A stretch of DNA of 64,000 nucleotides from Nocardioides glacieisoli. Its GTDB lineage: Bacteria; Actinomycetota; Actinomycetes; Propionibacteriales; Nocardioidaceae. The notes beneath the pieces were generated by a model. It did no database searches and was not told where the DNA came from. It worked only from the letters and a program-made list of their open reading frames with translations. Each line of letters begins with the position of its first letter. Within the stretch, counting starts at the first letter, position 1. Below are positions 1 through 10,469 of the stretch, piece after piece. Location of the stretch: positions 248,001-312,000 of the forward strand of contig NZ_SDWS01000002.1 of NCBI RefSeq assembly GCF_004137245.1, written 5' to 3'. Made by a program: the position numbers and the translations under genes.

Positions 1-1080
1 GCGCCCGCCGATGCGCTCACGAGCGCGACGCCCGCGCCCTCGACCCACAAGCGGGATCAGTCGATCGACGTCGCGCGGGGGATCACCATCACCGTGATCG
101 TCCTGGGACACGTCGCGCTCGGAGTGGGCGCCGCCCACCTGGCCGACTCGCAGCAGGTCGAGGACGTCACGCGCAGCCTCTACCTCTTCCGGCTCTCGAC
201 CCTCGCCTACCTGTCGGGACTCTTCGTCCAACGGGGCGTCATGAAGGCCGGGGCGAAGGGCTTCGTCACCCAGCGCCTGCTGTTGTTCGGGTGGCTCTAC
301 CTGCTGTGGAGCGTCGTCCAAGGCACCGCGAAGGCGCTCGCCGGATCCCTCACCAACGAGACGATGCACTGGAGCGAGGTGCTCCGACTCTGGGTGCCCG
401 AGGGCCAGCTCTGGTTCCTCCCGTGGCTGATGAGCGTGACGGTGATCGCTGTCGCGGTGAAGCCCTGGGCGAGTCGCACTCGCGCCGTGCTGTCCCTGGG
501 AGGTGCGCTCCTGCTTGCGCTGGCCGCCTGGGGGCTGGATCCGGAGCTGATTTTCATGAGGGGATGGGCGCTGCTGCTTCCGTTCCTCGCCGGGTGCGCG
601 ATGACTGCCAGTGGTCACGCGCGAGTGTTCCGCTCGCTCGCCGTCGCCTGGGGCGTGGCTCTGATGGGCGCAGCGATCTGGCTGGGACTGGACTTCGGGT
701 TCACCGTCGTCCCGCCCACCCTGGGTGGCGAGGACCGCACGGTGGCCGGAGTCGTGCTTGGCACAGTCGCCTGTGTGGCCGCGACCGCCGCCTGCCTGGC
801 GTGGGCGAGTCTGCTCGCTAGGACGCGCGCGTCCGCCGCCTTTGGAGCCGTAGGCCGTCGATCGCTGGAGATCTTCCTCGCGCACATCGTCGTGGCGTCC
901 GGCACACGTATCGCACTGCTCCAGATCGGCGTCGATACCCTCGCCGTGCACCTCGTGGTCGGAGTGGCCCTCGGGGTGTTCGTGCCGATGGCTTTGGCCG
1001 TCGCCGCGGATCGACTGGGCTGGCAGTGGGTCTTCGGTCTGCCGGGTCCGCTGCGTCGGCGGTGGGTCTCAGTCTCCTGA
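1..1080 (+). CDS. Acyltransferase 3 family membrane protein (5' end missing)
   Basis: The reading frame is open from base 1, so the true start lies left of the window; 359 residues are visible. The segment RDQSIDVARGI followed by a helix with VLGH is the N-terminal signature of the acyltransferase-3 (OafA/WecH-like) family. Members of this family move acyl groups from a donor onto sugars or other envelope compounds at the membrane. About ten hydrophobic helices follow, and a late LEIFLAHIV segment matches the family's last helices. The substrate cannot be deduced. An internal GTG at 94 would remove the conserved Asp/Arg motif and is not the start. Confidence 0.85.
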   Translation, partial: APADALTSATPAPSTHKRDQSIDVARGITITVIVLGHVALGVGAAHLADSQQVEDVTRSLYLFRLSTLAYLSGLFVQRGVMKAGAKGFVTQRLLLFGWLYLLWSVVQGTAKALAGSLTNETMHWSEVLRLWVPEGQLWFLPWLMSVTVIAVAVKPWASRTRAVLSLGGALLLALAAWGLDPELIFMRGWALLLPFLAGCAMTASGHARVFRSLAVAWGVALMGAAIWLGLDFGFTVVPPTLGGEDRTVAGVVLGTVACVAATAACLAWASLLARTRASAAFGAVGRRSLEIFLAHIVVASGTRIALLQIGVDTLAVHLVVGVALGVFVPMALAVAADRLGWQWVFGLPGPLRRRWVSVS

Positions 1081-1115
1081 CCTCCCTTCTTCGTCTAGGC
1101 GTGTCAGCGCGACCA

Positions 1116-1134
1116 TCACGCGTAACGCGCGTGA
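1116..1134. promoter_or_regulatory. Inverted repeat TCACGCG-N5-CGCGTGA
   Basis: A perfect 7-bp inverted repeat with a 5-nt spacer, 107 bp before the secreted-protein gene at 1242 and 36 bp after the acyltransferase stop. It could be a regulator-binding site for the downstream gene or a weak terminator of the upstream one. It has no T-tract, so an operator is slightly favoured. Confidence 0.4.
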
Positions 1135-1241
1135 CCATCTATCGCACACCCAGGTGGGTGAACGTCTGTTTCGCCCCTTCATCAACTTCCTTTACTCTGA
1201 CTTGAGGAAAAACTCGGCAATTCCTCGATCTCGGAGTGGGT

Positions 1242-2045
1242 ATGGCACGGCAAGGCAGCAGCGACCACCGCGAGCCGCGGCTCCCCACAACGCGACGCAC
1301 GGTGGTGCGCGGTGTCGCATGGACGCTGCCGGTGGTGGCCATGGCAGCGACCGCTCCCGCCTACGCCGCGTCCCCGTGCGACACGACGTACTCGTTCCGG
1401 CTGGACTGGGGAGTCACTCCGTACACGCCGCCGGCCAACCTCACGGCCGAGCCCAATCGAGGCACGGCGACTGTCACGCCGACCGCGAATGGCGTTCCGG
1501 GCGCGCTGGGCATCTCGGTGACCCTGGAGAGCACGCTCCAAGGAACCACCACCCGCTTCGACCAGAACCTGAACGTCCTCGGCACGACCGGGATCGGCGG
1601 CCTCACGCCGTCGCAGCAGGGCGTTGCCATCCGCAGCACCAACGTCGGAGGCCTCGCCAACACGCAGACCATCAGGGTCACCTTCGGGCGGCCCGTGTCC
1701 AACGTGTCGTTCTCGGTGGTCGACCTGGACCGTGCCACCAATTTCTGGGACCGGGTCAGCTTCAATCCATTGCCGACCGGCTTCACACGAGCCCTTGGGA
1801 CCGTGTCAGGGATCGGTGCCTACACGGCTGACCCGTTGCTCATCACCGCGAACTCAGGGGCCTTCCGCTACACCGGCCTCAATACCACGGGGCTCGACGA
1901 CACCAGCGGCGCGGGAGTGGTCACCGTGAACTATGCCGGCGGGCCGAGCTTCACGTCGTTCGACCTCCTCTACTGGAGCACGTCGACGCCTGGGCCGCAG
2001 GGCATCCTGCTGAGCGACTTCACCTTCAACGCGCGCGGCTGCTGA
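1242..2045 (+). CDS. Tat-exported secreted protein, unknown function
   Basis: This 267-residue protein begins with a twin-arginine signal: TRRTVVRG at residues 17-24, a hydrophobic stretch, and an AYA-AS cleavage site near residue 42. The mature part is rich in Thr, Ser and Gly and has no recognised domain; its alternating pattern suggests a beta-sandwich exported folded. ATG 1242 was chosen over GTG 1236 because GGAG lies 5 nt before it, and a TACTCT -10-like hexamer lies at 1193-1198. The 5' UTR can fold GAGGAA (1204-1209) against TTCCTC (1220-1225). The signal is almost the same as in the gene at 4334, so the two form a local family. Confidence 0.75.
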   Translation: MARQGSSDHREPRLPTTRRTVVRGVAWTLPVVAMAATAPAYAASPCDTTYSFRLDWGVTPYTPPANLTAEPNRGTATVTPTANGVPGALGISVTLESTLQGTTTRFDQNLNVLGTTGIGGLTPSQQGVAIRSTNVGGLANTQTIRVTFGRPVSNVSFSVVDLDRATNFWDRVSFNPLPTGFTRALGTVSGIGAYTADPLLITANSGAFRYTGLNTTGLDDTSGAGVVTVNYAGGPSFTSFDLLYWSTSTPGPQGILLSDFTFNARGC

Positions 2046-2058
2046 CAGTCGGGTGAAC

Positions 2059-2076
2059 GACAGCGGTTCTGCTGTC
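2059..2076 (+). terminator. Weak hairpin after secreted-protein gene
   Basis: GACAGC and GCTGTC are separated by six bases, 14 nt past the stop codon. The stem is short and lacks a T-run, so it is only a possible terminator. Confidence 0.3.
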
Positions 2077-2137
2077 CGCGACGTAGGCAGTCAGCTCCAC
2101 CGGGAATGCTCAGCGCGCTCACACGGTTTCGGCTTCG

Positions 2138-3484
2138 ATGACCTCGACCGCCGAGCCACCCGCCCAGACCCAGGCGCCTGACGACTCCCGACGCATCTCG
2201 ATGCTCCTGGGCCTGTTGTTCGGCCTCGCCGGGATGGGTTCGTCGAGCGCGGCCGTGACGCTGCCGCTGCTCGGTCCCGACCTGGGCGTGAGCGCTGGTC
2301 TCGCCGCGTGGATCATCAGCCTCTACGTCCTGATGCTCGCGGTGACCACGGCCCTCTACGGGCGGATCTCCGACCTGGTCGGCGTCCGTGCGCCTCTGCT
2401 GGCCGGCCTCGTGCTGATGTCGGTGGGCGCGCTGGTCGCGGCCGTCGCACCGACCTTCGAGGTGCTGCTCGGCGCGCGGGTGCTGCAGGGCGCCGGAGCC
2501 GCCGCAGTGCCGACGCTGGGGGTCGCCATCCTGTCCGCGCGCTACAGCGGCGAGATCCGAGGGCTGGCGTTCGGTCGACTGGCGGGCGTCGCGGCAGCGG
2601 TGAGCTGTCTCGGTCCGCTGATCGGCGGCGTGGTCGAGGCATCGTTCGGCTGGCGTGCCGTGATGGCGCTCCCCATCCTCGGCGCCCTCGTCGTCCCGTT
2701 CCTCTGGCGCGCCCTGTCCACCGATGGCAGTGGCGCGCGGCTGGACATCGTCGGTGCGATCCTCGTGGCGCTGACGGCCGCCGGGATGGTGCTGCTGGTG
2801 CAGTCGCCGTCGGGCGGTCTGGTCGTCGCGGCCGTCGGAGCCGCGCTCCTCGTCCTCGGCGTCCCTGCCGTCCGCGCGACCGTACGCCGACGCCCCGACG
2901 GCTTCCTGCCCGCCGAGGTGATCCGCAACGCGACGGTGGTGCGCAGCGCCGTCGCCGCCTCGGCGGTCCCGGCATCGTGGTTCGCCATGCTCATCGCCCT
3001 GCCCGCCGTGCTGCTGTCCGACGGCTGGGAGGCCTGGCAGGTCGGCCTGGCGATGGTGCCGAGCGCCGTGGTCGCGCTGGTCGTCCCACAATTCACCGGT
3101 CCCCTTCTGATCCGCGTCGGCCCCGCGCGGGCACTGGCGATCGCCGCCGTGGTTGCCTCCGTCGCGCTGCTGGTCGCCACGCTCGGCGCCTGGCTCGTTA
3201 ATGCGCCGGTCCTGGTGGTCGGCATCGTCCTCGTGACGATCGCCTTCGGTCTGGGTCAGCCGGCCCTGAGCGCCGTGGTCGGCGACGCCGTCCGGCCCGA
3301 GGTCCGCGGGGTGGCGCTCGGGGTGTCGACCCTGCTCTTCCTGGTCGGCGGGAGCATCGGCTCGGCCGTCGTGGCCGGCATCAGCGGCCCCCTCGGCATG
3401 CCTGTGGCACTACTGGTGCTCGCGGTGCTGCCGCTGCTGGGACTCGTCGTGCTCGCGCCGACCCTGCGCCGCGGACGACCCTGA
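2138..3484 (+). CDS. MFS drug-type exporter
   Basis: A 448-residue major facilitator with about 12 predicted helices. The first half has the typical loop GRISDLVG between helices 2 and 3 and the motif-C-like segment GPLIGGVVEASFGWRAV. These are marks of proton-driven drug/H+ antiporters, so the likely role is efflux of small compounds at the plasma membrane. The substrate is unknown. The gene stands alone after the secreted protein and converges on the gene ending at 3492. No clear Shine-Dalgarno is visible; the start ATG is the first in frame before helix 1. Confidence 0.85.
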   Translation: MTSTAEPPAQTQAPDDSRRISMLLGLLFGLAGMGSSSAAVTLPLLGPDLGVSAGLAAWIISLYVLMLAVTTALYGRISDLVGVRAPLLAGLVLMSVGALVAAVAPTFEVLLGARVLQGAGAAAVPTLGVAILSARYSGEIRGLAFGRLAGVAAAVSCLGPLIGGVVEASFGWRAVMALPILGALVVPFLWRALSTDGSGARLDIVGAILVALTAAGMVLLVQSPSGGLVVAAVGAALLVLGVPAVRATVRRRPDGFLPAEVIRNATVVRSAVAASAVPASWFAMLIALPAVLLSDGWEAWQVGLAMVPSAVVALVVPQFTGPLLIRVGPARALAIAAVVASVALLVATLGAWLVNAPVLVVGIVLVTIAFGLGQPALSAVVGDAVRPEVRGVALGVSTLLFLVGGSIGSAVVAGISGPLGMPVALLVLAVLPLLGLVVLAPTLRRGRP

Positions 3485-3491
3485 CCCGAGG

Positions 3492-4163
3492 TCAGCGCGC
3501 TGCCGCCCGCGCGCGCTCGGCCAGTGCCACCGCGGCCCGCTGGACGAGCGGTTGCTCCTCCGGGTCGCGCGCGGCCTCGTGCGGCACGGCGCCGGCCAGG
3601 AGCGCGGCGGGCGAGGTGAGCCAGATCCAGGCGCGCCACGGATCGACCCCGGCGGCCATCAGCGGCTCGAGGACGCTCAGCAGCTCGTCGCGGACCTGTC
3701 CCTGCGGATCGAGCTGGAAGGTCGGGACGAGGGTGGCGCCGTCGTGCGGCACGAGGAGGACGGCCCGGCGCTCCGCGGCCTTGTGGAGCGCGAAGCGTGC
3801 GGCGTTCTCCGAGACCCCGCGCAGTCGGCCGACCGCGGCGTAGTCGACCCAGCCGTCGGCGAGGAGCGCCGACCGCGCCCGGCTCTCGCGACGGAGCCGG
3901 ACGAGCTCCACCGGGACGGCGTGGGTCGGGTCGTCACCGACGGACCGGAGCACCGCGTCGAGCTCGGCGAGCCGCTCGTCGGACAGCGGTTCGCCGGTCG
4001 CGGGGTCGAGCCAGCGCGCATGCCCGTCATCATCACGCTCGAATGTCGGCAGGCCAGCGGCAGCGAGCTGGTCGGAGAGGCCGAGGCTCTCGAGCCACGC
4101 AGCGAGCTGCTCACCGACGCTCACCGACGCGGCACCGTCCGCAGGATTTCGTGGCAAGGACAC
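3492..4163 (-). CDS. DUF2384-like (Xre/MbcA/ParS antitoxin-type) protein
   Basis: A 223-residue protein. Residues about 103-135 look like a helix-turn-helix (AAVGRLRGVSENAARFAL). Residues about 146-200 (TFQLDPQG, then DPWRAWIWLTSP, then a Gly/Pro/His-Glu segment) match the layout of the toxin-binding domain of MbcA/ParS-type antitoxins. No RES-type toxin gene is adjacent: the neighbours are an MFS exporter and a secreted protein. It may therefore be a solitary regulator. GTG 4163 is preferred because TATCGT lies 8 nt upstream (4172-4177), which suits a leaderless mRNA. The open frame runs to a TTG at 4334, but that part is AT-richer intergenic DNA. Confidence 0.6.
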   Translation of the reverse strand: MSLPRNPADGAASVSVGEQLAAWLESLGLSDQLAAAGLPTFERDDDGHARWLDPATGEPLSDERLAELDAVLRSVGDDPTHAVPVELVRLRRESRARSALLADGWVDYAAVGRLRGVSENAARFALHKAAERRAVLLVPHDGATLVPTFQLDPQGQVRDELLSVLEPLMAAGVDPWRAWIWLTSPAALLAGAVPHEAARDPEEQPLVQRAAVALAERARAAAR

Positions 4164-4333
4164 AGGAATCGACGATACCGGGGCGGTGTCGACAACGATT
4201 TCCGGTGTTCTAGACCAGTCAAGGTGTTGATCTCCTGTGGATATCGCTTGGCCGTTGCGAATCTTGTTACTCCCTAGTCTCGTCGAAGACTTGACCAATT
4301 CTCCTGTGGGGGAGATCAAAGGGAGAATCGCCA

Positions 4334-4894
4334 ATGAGTACTGCCATGTCCGCTCGACCTACGCGGCGCACCCTCGTGCGCAGCGCCGCCTGGAGCGTCC
4401 CCGTCGTGGCCCTCGCGGCCACGGCGCCGGCCTTCGCTGCTTCGACCGCGACCACCGGTTTCACCGGCGTGGTCGGCACTGCCGAGAAGTGGAGCAACGG
4501 CAACGAGAAGCACGTCTCGTGGGACCTCCAGTTCACCAACGGCCCGGTGGCCATCGACGAGATCCGGATCACCTTCACCTACACGCCAACGAGTGGCGGA
4601 CCGTTCGAGTCGTTCGAGATCTACGGCTACGCAGCGACGACCGGGGCGCGGGACACCACGTGGACATACCCGGCCATCACGGTGCCGACGTCCACGCTGA
4701 CCGCAACGCATCTCAACGACATCCCAGCCAACTCCACGTACCGCCTGCACACCGACTTCGCCGGTGGCGACAACGCGGCCGGCACGGTCCAGGCGACGGC
4801 GCAGATCAAGTACGTCGGTTCGACGACCTTCGTCCCGCAGACCGTCGGCCCGCTCAACTGGGGATCCGGCAGCAAGCACGTCCACCCGGCCTGA
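4334..4894 (+). CDS. Tat-exported secreted protein, paralogue of 1242
   Basis: A 186-residue protein with a twin-arginine signal (TRRTLVRS at residues 10-17, cleavage after AFA near residue 35). The signal closely matches the gene at 1242, but the mature regions differ. The mature domain has aromatic and charged beta-strands and no known motif. AAAGGGAG lies about 9 nt before the ATG and fixes the start. A strong bidirectional terminator follows. The function is unknown; a folded, possibly ligand-binding extracellular domain is an inference. Confidence 0.75.
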   Translation: MSTAMSARPTRRTLVRSAAWSVPVVALAATAPAFAASTATTGFTGVVGTAEKWSNGNEKHVSWDLQFTNGPVAIDEIRITFTYTPTSGGPFESFEIYGYAATTGARDTTWTYPAITVPTSTLTATHLNDIPANSTYRLHTDFAGGDNAAGTVQATAQIKYVGSTTFVPQTVGPLNWGSGSKHVHPA

Positions 4895-4914
4895 TCCACG
4901 TCAGACACGCACTC

Positions 4915-4943
4915 AGCCCGGCTCCGCATCGCGGAGCCGGGCT
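4915..4943. terminator. Bidirectional terminator hairpin
   Basis: A perfect 12-bp stem (AGCCCGGCTCCG, loop CATCG, then the complement) sits between the convergent ends of the 4334 gene and typA. Confidence 0.8.
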
Positions 4944-4962
4944 GTTGCGTGTGCCGGGCGGA

Positions 4963-6858
<1,896 letters not shown>

Positions 6859-7003
6859 GCAGGGGCCTTCCGGGTGCAGACGAGGTGGCGGGACGCCGGC
6901 GCGGCCAGCACGGCCGCAGCGTCGAAAGTCTAGTGCGGCGCGCCCGAATCGCTGATTCGCCGTGGAGCGCCGGTGACGCCCACCACAGCGGGTGTCGGGC
7001 CGG

Positions 7004-7870
7004 TCAGCGCGCCCAGATGTCGACGTAGGGCACCGTCACGTGGCCCTCGCGCTGCTGCGCCAGCCAGGTGGCCAGCACGGTGAGCCCCTGACGCACCCCT
7101 TCGCCGGGCAGGAGTCGGACCATCTCGCGGCCGAGGTTGTCGAAGACGCGCAGGGTCCGCCCCGAGTCGGCGAGCAGCTCGATGAGCGTGGCGAGGTCCT
7201 GCGGATCGCCGAGCGTGCCGACCGGGTCGTACTCGAACCACAGCGTCTGGCAGGCCGAGGTGATCACGTCCCAGTGCCGGACGAGCACGTGCACGTCGAA
7301 GCCGTCGATGTCGCTCTTCCACACCACCTCGTCGAACGAGTCGGCGTCCGCGAGCAGGGCATCGGGGGTCACCCACTCCGTGACCTCGGTGCCGTCGGTC
7401 GCACTTCCCTGGAAGCCGCCGGTGGAGGCGTTGGCGCGGAAGTGCACGCGCGAGCCCACCGGGCCGACGAAGCCCTCGACGACCCGGGCCCGCTCGCCGA
7501 ACTGTGCCAGGTTGCGACGGGCGTACGACGCGAACGCAGGGTCGCCCTCGATGGCGACCAGGTCGATGTTCGGGGCAGCGCCGAGCGCCTCGACGGCGGT
7601 GTCCCCCACGTTGGCGCCGACGTCGATGACCAGCACGCGACCGGCGCCCGCGGCGATCTCCGCCATCACGGCCCCGGCATAGGAGTCGTACGTCGGGTCG
7701 CGGCGCTGGTAGTAGGGGAGGTCGTGCCCCGGTGGCAGCACGACGGGGTGGCCCGCGATGACGTGGTGCTGCTCCTGGCCCCTCACCTCGCGCCATCGAC
7801 GCTGCACGGGGTTCGTGCCGTAGCCGGCCAGGCGTCGGATGAATCGCCGCTTGCGCATGCTCAGGGCCAC
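7004..7870 (-). CDS. FkbM-family SAM-dependent methyltransferase
   Basis: A 288-residue protein. VLVIDVGANVGDTA is the SAM-binding motif I of the FkbM class, and VAIEGDPAFASYARRN supplies the acidic residue of motif II. The family O-methylates sugars, polyketides or lipids. The basic N-terminus (RKRRFIRRL) may bind membranes or nucleic acids. Start GTG 7870 is chosen because TAGCAT lies 7 nt upstream on this strand; ATG 7879 and ATG 7858 are alternatives. It is divergent from the M4 protease gene and has no glycosylation neighbours that would reveal its substrate. Confidence 0.85.
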   Translation of the reverse strand: MALSMRKRRFIRRLAGYGTNPVQRRWREVRGQEQHHVIAGHPVVLPPGHDLPYYQRRDPTYDSYAGAVMAEIAAGAGRVLVIDVGANVGDTAVEALGAAPNIDLVAIEGDPAFASYARRNLAQFGERARVVEGFVGPVGSRVHFRANASTGGFQGSATDGTEVTEWVTPDALLADADSFDEVVWKSDIDGFDVHVLVRHWDVITSACQTLWFEYDPVGTLGDPQDLATLIELLADSGRTLRVFDNLGREMVRLLPGEGVRQGLTVLATWLAQQREGHVTVPYVDIWAR

Positions 7871-7934
7871 GGTCGGCATGCTAGCCGCGCGACGGTCCCT
7901 TCCCGATGTCCGAGTCGCCGGGTAGACCTGTGCC

Positions 7935-9212
7935 ATGACTTCTCGGGACTCGATGCACTGCACCTTCATCCCGCCCTGGCTCGCCGAGCGGGTGGACGGC
8001 GCCGAGCGGGCCGCGCTCGACGACGGGCTGCGCACCCGCCGCAGCGTGGAGGCCCGGTCCGCGCAACGGGCCGTCGTGCCGGGCGGTCCGGCCTGGACCG
8101 TCCACGACGCCGACTCCACGACCTCGCTGCCCGGCACGCCCGCACGCAGCGCGGGCGACCCGGAGACCGGCGACGTCGCGGTCGACGAGGCGGCCACCGG
8201 CATCGAGGCGAGCCTCGCGATGTTCGCCGAGGTGCTGTTGCGGGACTCCCACGACGACGCCGGGGCGCCGGTGAGCCTGACCGTCCACTACGGCTCGCGC
8301 TACAACAACGCGTTCTGGGACGGCACCCAGCTCGTCTTCGGCGACGGGGACGGCAGGGTCTTCGAGCGCTTCACGAAGCCGGTCGACGTGCTGGCCCACG
8401 AGTTCTCCCACGCTGTGGTCGAGTACACCGCCGGTCTGGTCTACCAGGGCCAGTCCGGCGCGCTCAACGAGTCCGTGTGCGACGTCTTCGCCTCCTGCCT
8501 CAAGCAGCGGCTGCTCGACCAGGACGCCGCAGCAGGCGACTGGTTGATCGGCGAGGGCATCTTCATGCCGTCGATCACCGCGCGGGCCCTGCGCGACATG
8601 GCCGCACCCGGCACGGCGTACGACGACCCGGAGGTCGGCGCCGACCCGCAGGTCGGCCACATGGACGACTACATCGAGACCTCCGACGACAACGGCGGGG
8701 TCCACCTCAACTCCGGCATCCCCAACAAGGCCTTCCAGCTCGCCGCGGTCGCCATCGGCGGCACGGCGATCGAGGGTGCCGGCCGGGTCTGGTACGACGC
8801 CCTCGTCGGCGGCGACGTGCCCGAGGACGCCGACTTCGCGACCTTCGCCGCCGCGACGGTGGCCGCGGCCGGGCAGCATGCCGACGCCGTGCGCGAGGCG
8901 TGGGCCCAGGTGGGGGTGGAGGCAGGGGTCGGTGGTGCGGCCGGGACACCGGTGCCGACGGGTGCGCGACGGCTCCGAGTCGAGCGCAGCGGCGGATTCG
9001 TCGGCCGCACCGAGTCGGTCGAGGTCGACCTCGACGACGACCTGCGTGGGCTCGTCACCGAGGCGGCGCTGTCGTCGTCCGTCGCGGACGAGCGCCCGAT
9101 GCCCGACATGTACGTCTACACGTTCACGCTCGACGACGACCAGCCTGTGCGCGTTCCCGAGCACCGGTTGACGGCCCGCCAGGCCGAGCTGGCCCGCCGT
9201 CTCCTGCCCTAG
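7935..9212 (+). CDS. Protealysin-like M4 metalloprotease fused to an emfourin-like inhibitor domain
   Basis: A 425-residue protein. The short N-terminal propeptide (MHCTFIPPWL from residue 7) is the type found in protealysin-like proteases and replaces a classical signal peptide. The catalytic set is complete: HEFSH at 155-159, the third zinc ligand Glu179 in LNESVCD, and His257 in GVHLNSGIPNKAF. Residues about 341-425 (RLRVERSGGFVGR and following) resemble emfourin, normally a separate small protein that inhibits protealysin. Here protease and inhibitor appear joined in one chain. The neighbours do not indicate a target. Presence of the protease domain is near certain; the inhibitor assignment is by motif memory. 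Confidence 0.85.
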   Translation: MTSRDSMHCTFIPPWLAERVDGAERAALDDGLRTRRSVEARSAQRAVVPGGPAWTVHDADSTTSLPGTPARSAGDPETGDVAVDEAATGIEASLAMFAEVLLRDSHDDAGAPVSLTVHYGSRYNNAFWDGTQLVFGDGDGRVFERFTKPVDVLAHEFSHAVVEYTAGLVYQGQSGALNESVCDVFASCLKQRLLDQDAAAGDWLIGEGIFMPSITARALRDMAAPGTAYDDPEVGADPQVGHMDDYIETSDDNGGVHLNSGIPNKAFQLAAVAIGGTAIEGAGRVWYDALVGGDVPEDADFATFAAATVAAAGQHADAVREAWAQVGVEAGVGGAAGTPVPTGARRLRVERSGGFVGRTESVEVDLDDDLRGLVTEAALSSSVADERPMPDMYVYTFTLDDDQPVRVPEHRLTARQAELARRLLP

Positions 9213-9256
9213 GGGTGAGGTCCGCCGATCTGCTCAGGCGTGAGTCAGGACATTCA

Positions 9257-9308
9257 TGACAAAATTGTTCCACCCTCGCCTGCGGACCGGGCTAGACCGG
9301 GTTACGGT
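9257..9308 (+). promoter_or_regulatory. Promoter region of collagen-like gene 9414
   Basis: An AT-rich CAAAATTG box is followed 42 bp later by CCGGGTTACGGT, whose TACGGT fits an actinobacterial -10. The same two blocks with nearly the same spacing precede the paralogue at 11644. The leader of about 105 nt contains a GTGGG-GAA-CCCAC hairpin (9325-9337). Confidence 0.5.
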
Positions 9309-9413
9309 GTCGCCGCCACAGACCGTGGGGAACCCACCCGGGTTCGAGGGTCGGTCGGCACCATCACTCGCGCAGCGCGCTCGTCTCGCGCTGCCTGCAC
9401 ACAGGGGAAACAC

Positions 9414-10343
9414 ATGTCTTACTTCTCGACCGCGCGCTCGCGCGGCGTCGTCGTCCTTGCTGCCGCTGCGGTCCTCGCCGTCGGTGCCGGATCGGGGGCC
9501 GTCGCCGGCGCCCTCATCACCGGGGCCGACATCAAGAACGGCACCATCCAGAGCGAGGACATCGACAACGGCACCATCGTGAGCCGCGACGTGGCCAACG
9601 CCACGCTCAAGGTGCGCGACCTCACCCCGTCGCTGCGGGAGCTCATCAAGGACGAGTCGGCCAAGGGCGACAAGGGCGACAAGGGCGACAAGGGCGACAC
9701 CGGCCCGCAGGGTCCCAAGGGTTCCGACGGCACCGCGGCCTACGCCGGTCCGAACTGGAGCGTCATCGACCGCAACGTCATCGGCAACGGCGACTCCTAC
9801 CTGCGCTCGGGCCCGACCGTCGGCGCCGACATCAAGCCGCCCATGGGCATCGGCTCCCTCGGGATCCGCACGGGTTCGCCGGACGACAAGGCGTCCTTCG
9901 GCAACCAGGTCGACTTCGCCGGCAAGACGCTCGCCTCGATCTCGACGGTGAGCTTCTGGGAGTTCACGACCGGTGAGAACCGTGCCAAGTTCGTCGACAA
10001 CGCGGCGAGCGTCTCGATGGAGATCAACCCGAACAAGTACAACTCGGGCTACAGCACGCTCAACTACGTGGTGCGCAACCTGCCCATCAACACGTGGAGC
10101 AAGGTCGAGACCGCCGACGCCGGCTGGTACCTCACCGGCGCAGCCGGCACCGGCAGCGGCTGCAACCAGGTCACCTACTGCACGCTGGCGCAGGTCAAGG
10201 CAGCCATGCCCGACGCCACCCTGTTCACCGTGCAGGTCGGCAAGGGCCGCGACTACGCTTTCTCCGGCGCGATCGACGCGCTGCAGATCAACTCGACGAC
10301 GTACGACTTCGAGCCCTTCGGCGTGATCGAGAAGACCTCCTGA
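9414..10343 (+). CDS. Secreted protein with short collagen-like repeat
   Basis: A 309-residue protein. Residues 1-33 form an export signal or membrane anchor (RSRGVVVLAAAA onward). Residues 39-70 carry an 11-residue repeat of the form DIxNGTIxSxD, common in actinobacterial surface proteins. Residues 85-106 are seven Gly-X-Y triplets, which can form a short collagen-like triple helix. The remaining 200 residues are a beta-rich domain with one Cys pair (GCNQVTYC), probably a carbohydrate- or surface-binding lectin-type fold. ATG 9414 follows AGGGGAA. It is a clear paralogue of the 11644 gene. Confidence 0.8.
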   Translation: MSYFSTARSRGVVVLAAAAVLAVGAGSGAVAGALITGADIKNGTIQSEDIDNGTIVSRDVANATLKVRDLTPSLRELIKDESAKGDKGDKGDKGDTGPQGPKGSDGTAAYAGPNWSVIDRNVIGNGDSYLRSGPTVGADIKPPMGIGSLGIRTGSPDDKASFGNQVDFAGKTLASISTVSFWEFTTGENRAKFVDNAASVSMEINPNKYNSGYSTLNYVVRNLPINTWSKVETADAGWYLTGAAGTGSGCNQVTYCTLAQVKAAMPDATLFTVQVGKGRDYAFSGAIDALQINSTTYDFEPFGVIEKTS

Positions 10344-10367
10344 TCAAGGTCTGACATCTCCTCCGTA

Positions 10368-10397
10368 CGGCCCGTCGTGCTCCGGCACGGCGGGCCG
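10368..10397 (+). terminator. Terminator after collagen-like gene
   Basis: A 13-bp stem with one G-T pair and a TCCG loop, followed by TTC. It lies 24 bp after the stop codon. Confidence 0.75.
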
Positions 10398-10469
10398 TTC
10401 GCACGTCGCGACGGCCGACCTCCTTGCGGGTGACCAACCGCCACCCGCTCGGGCAGTAGGTTCACCGAC

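Noticed and set aside
9309-9413. Possible c-di-AMP (ydaO-type) riboswitch before the collagen-like gene
   Set aside because: GTGGGGAACCCAC is suggestive, but the other conserved blocks of that riboswitch are not found, and the paralogue's leader differs.
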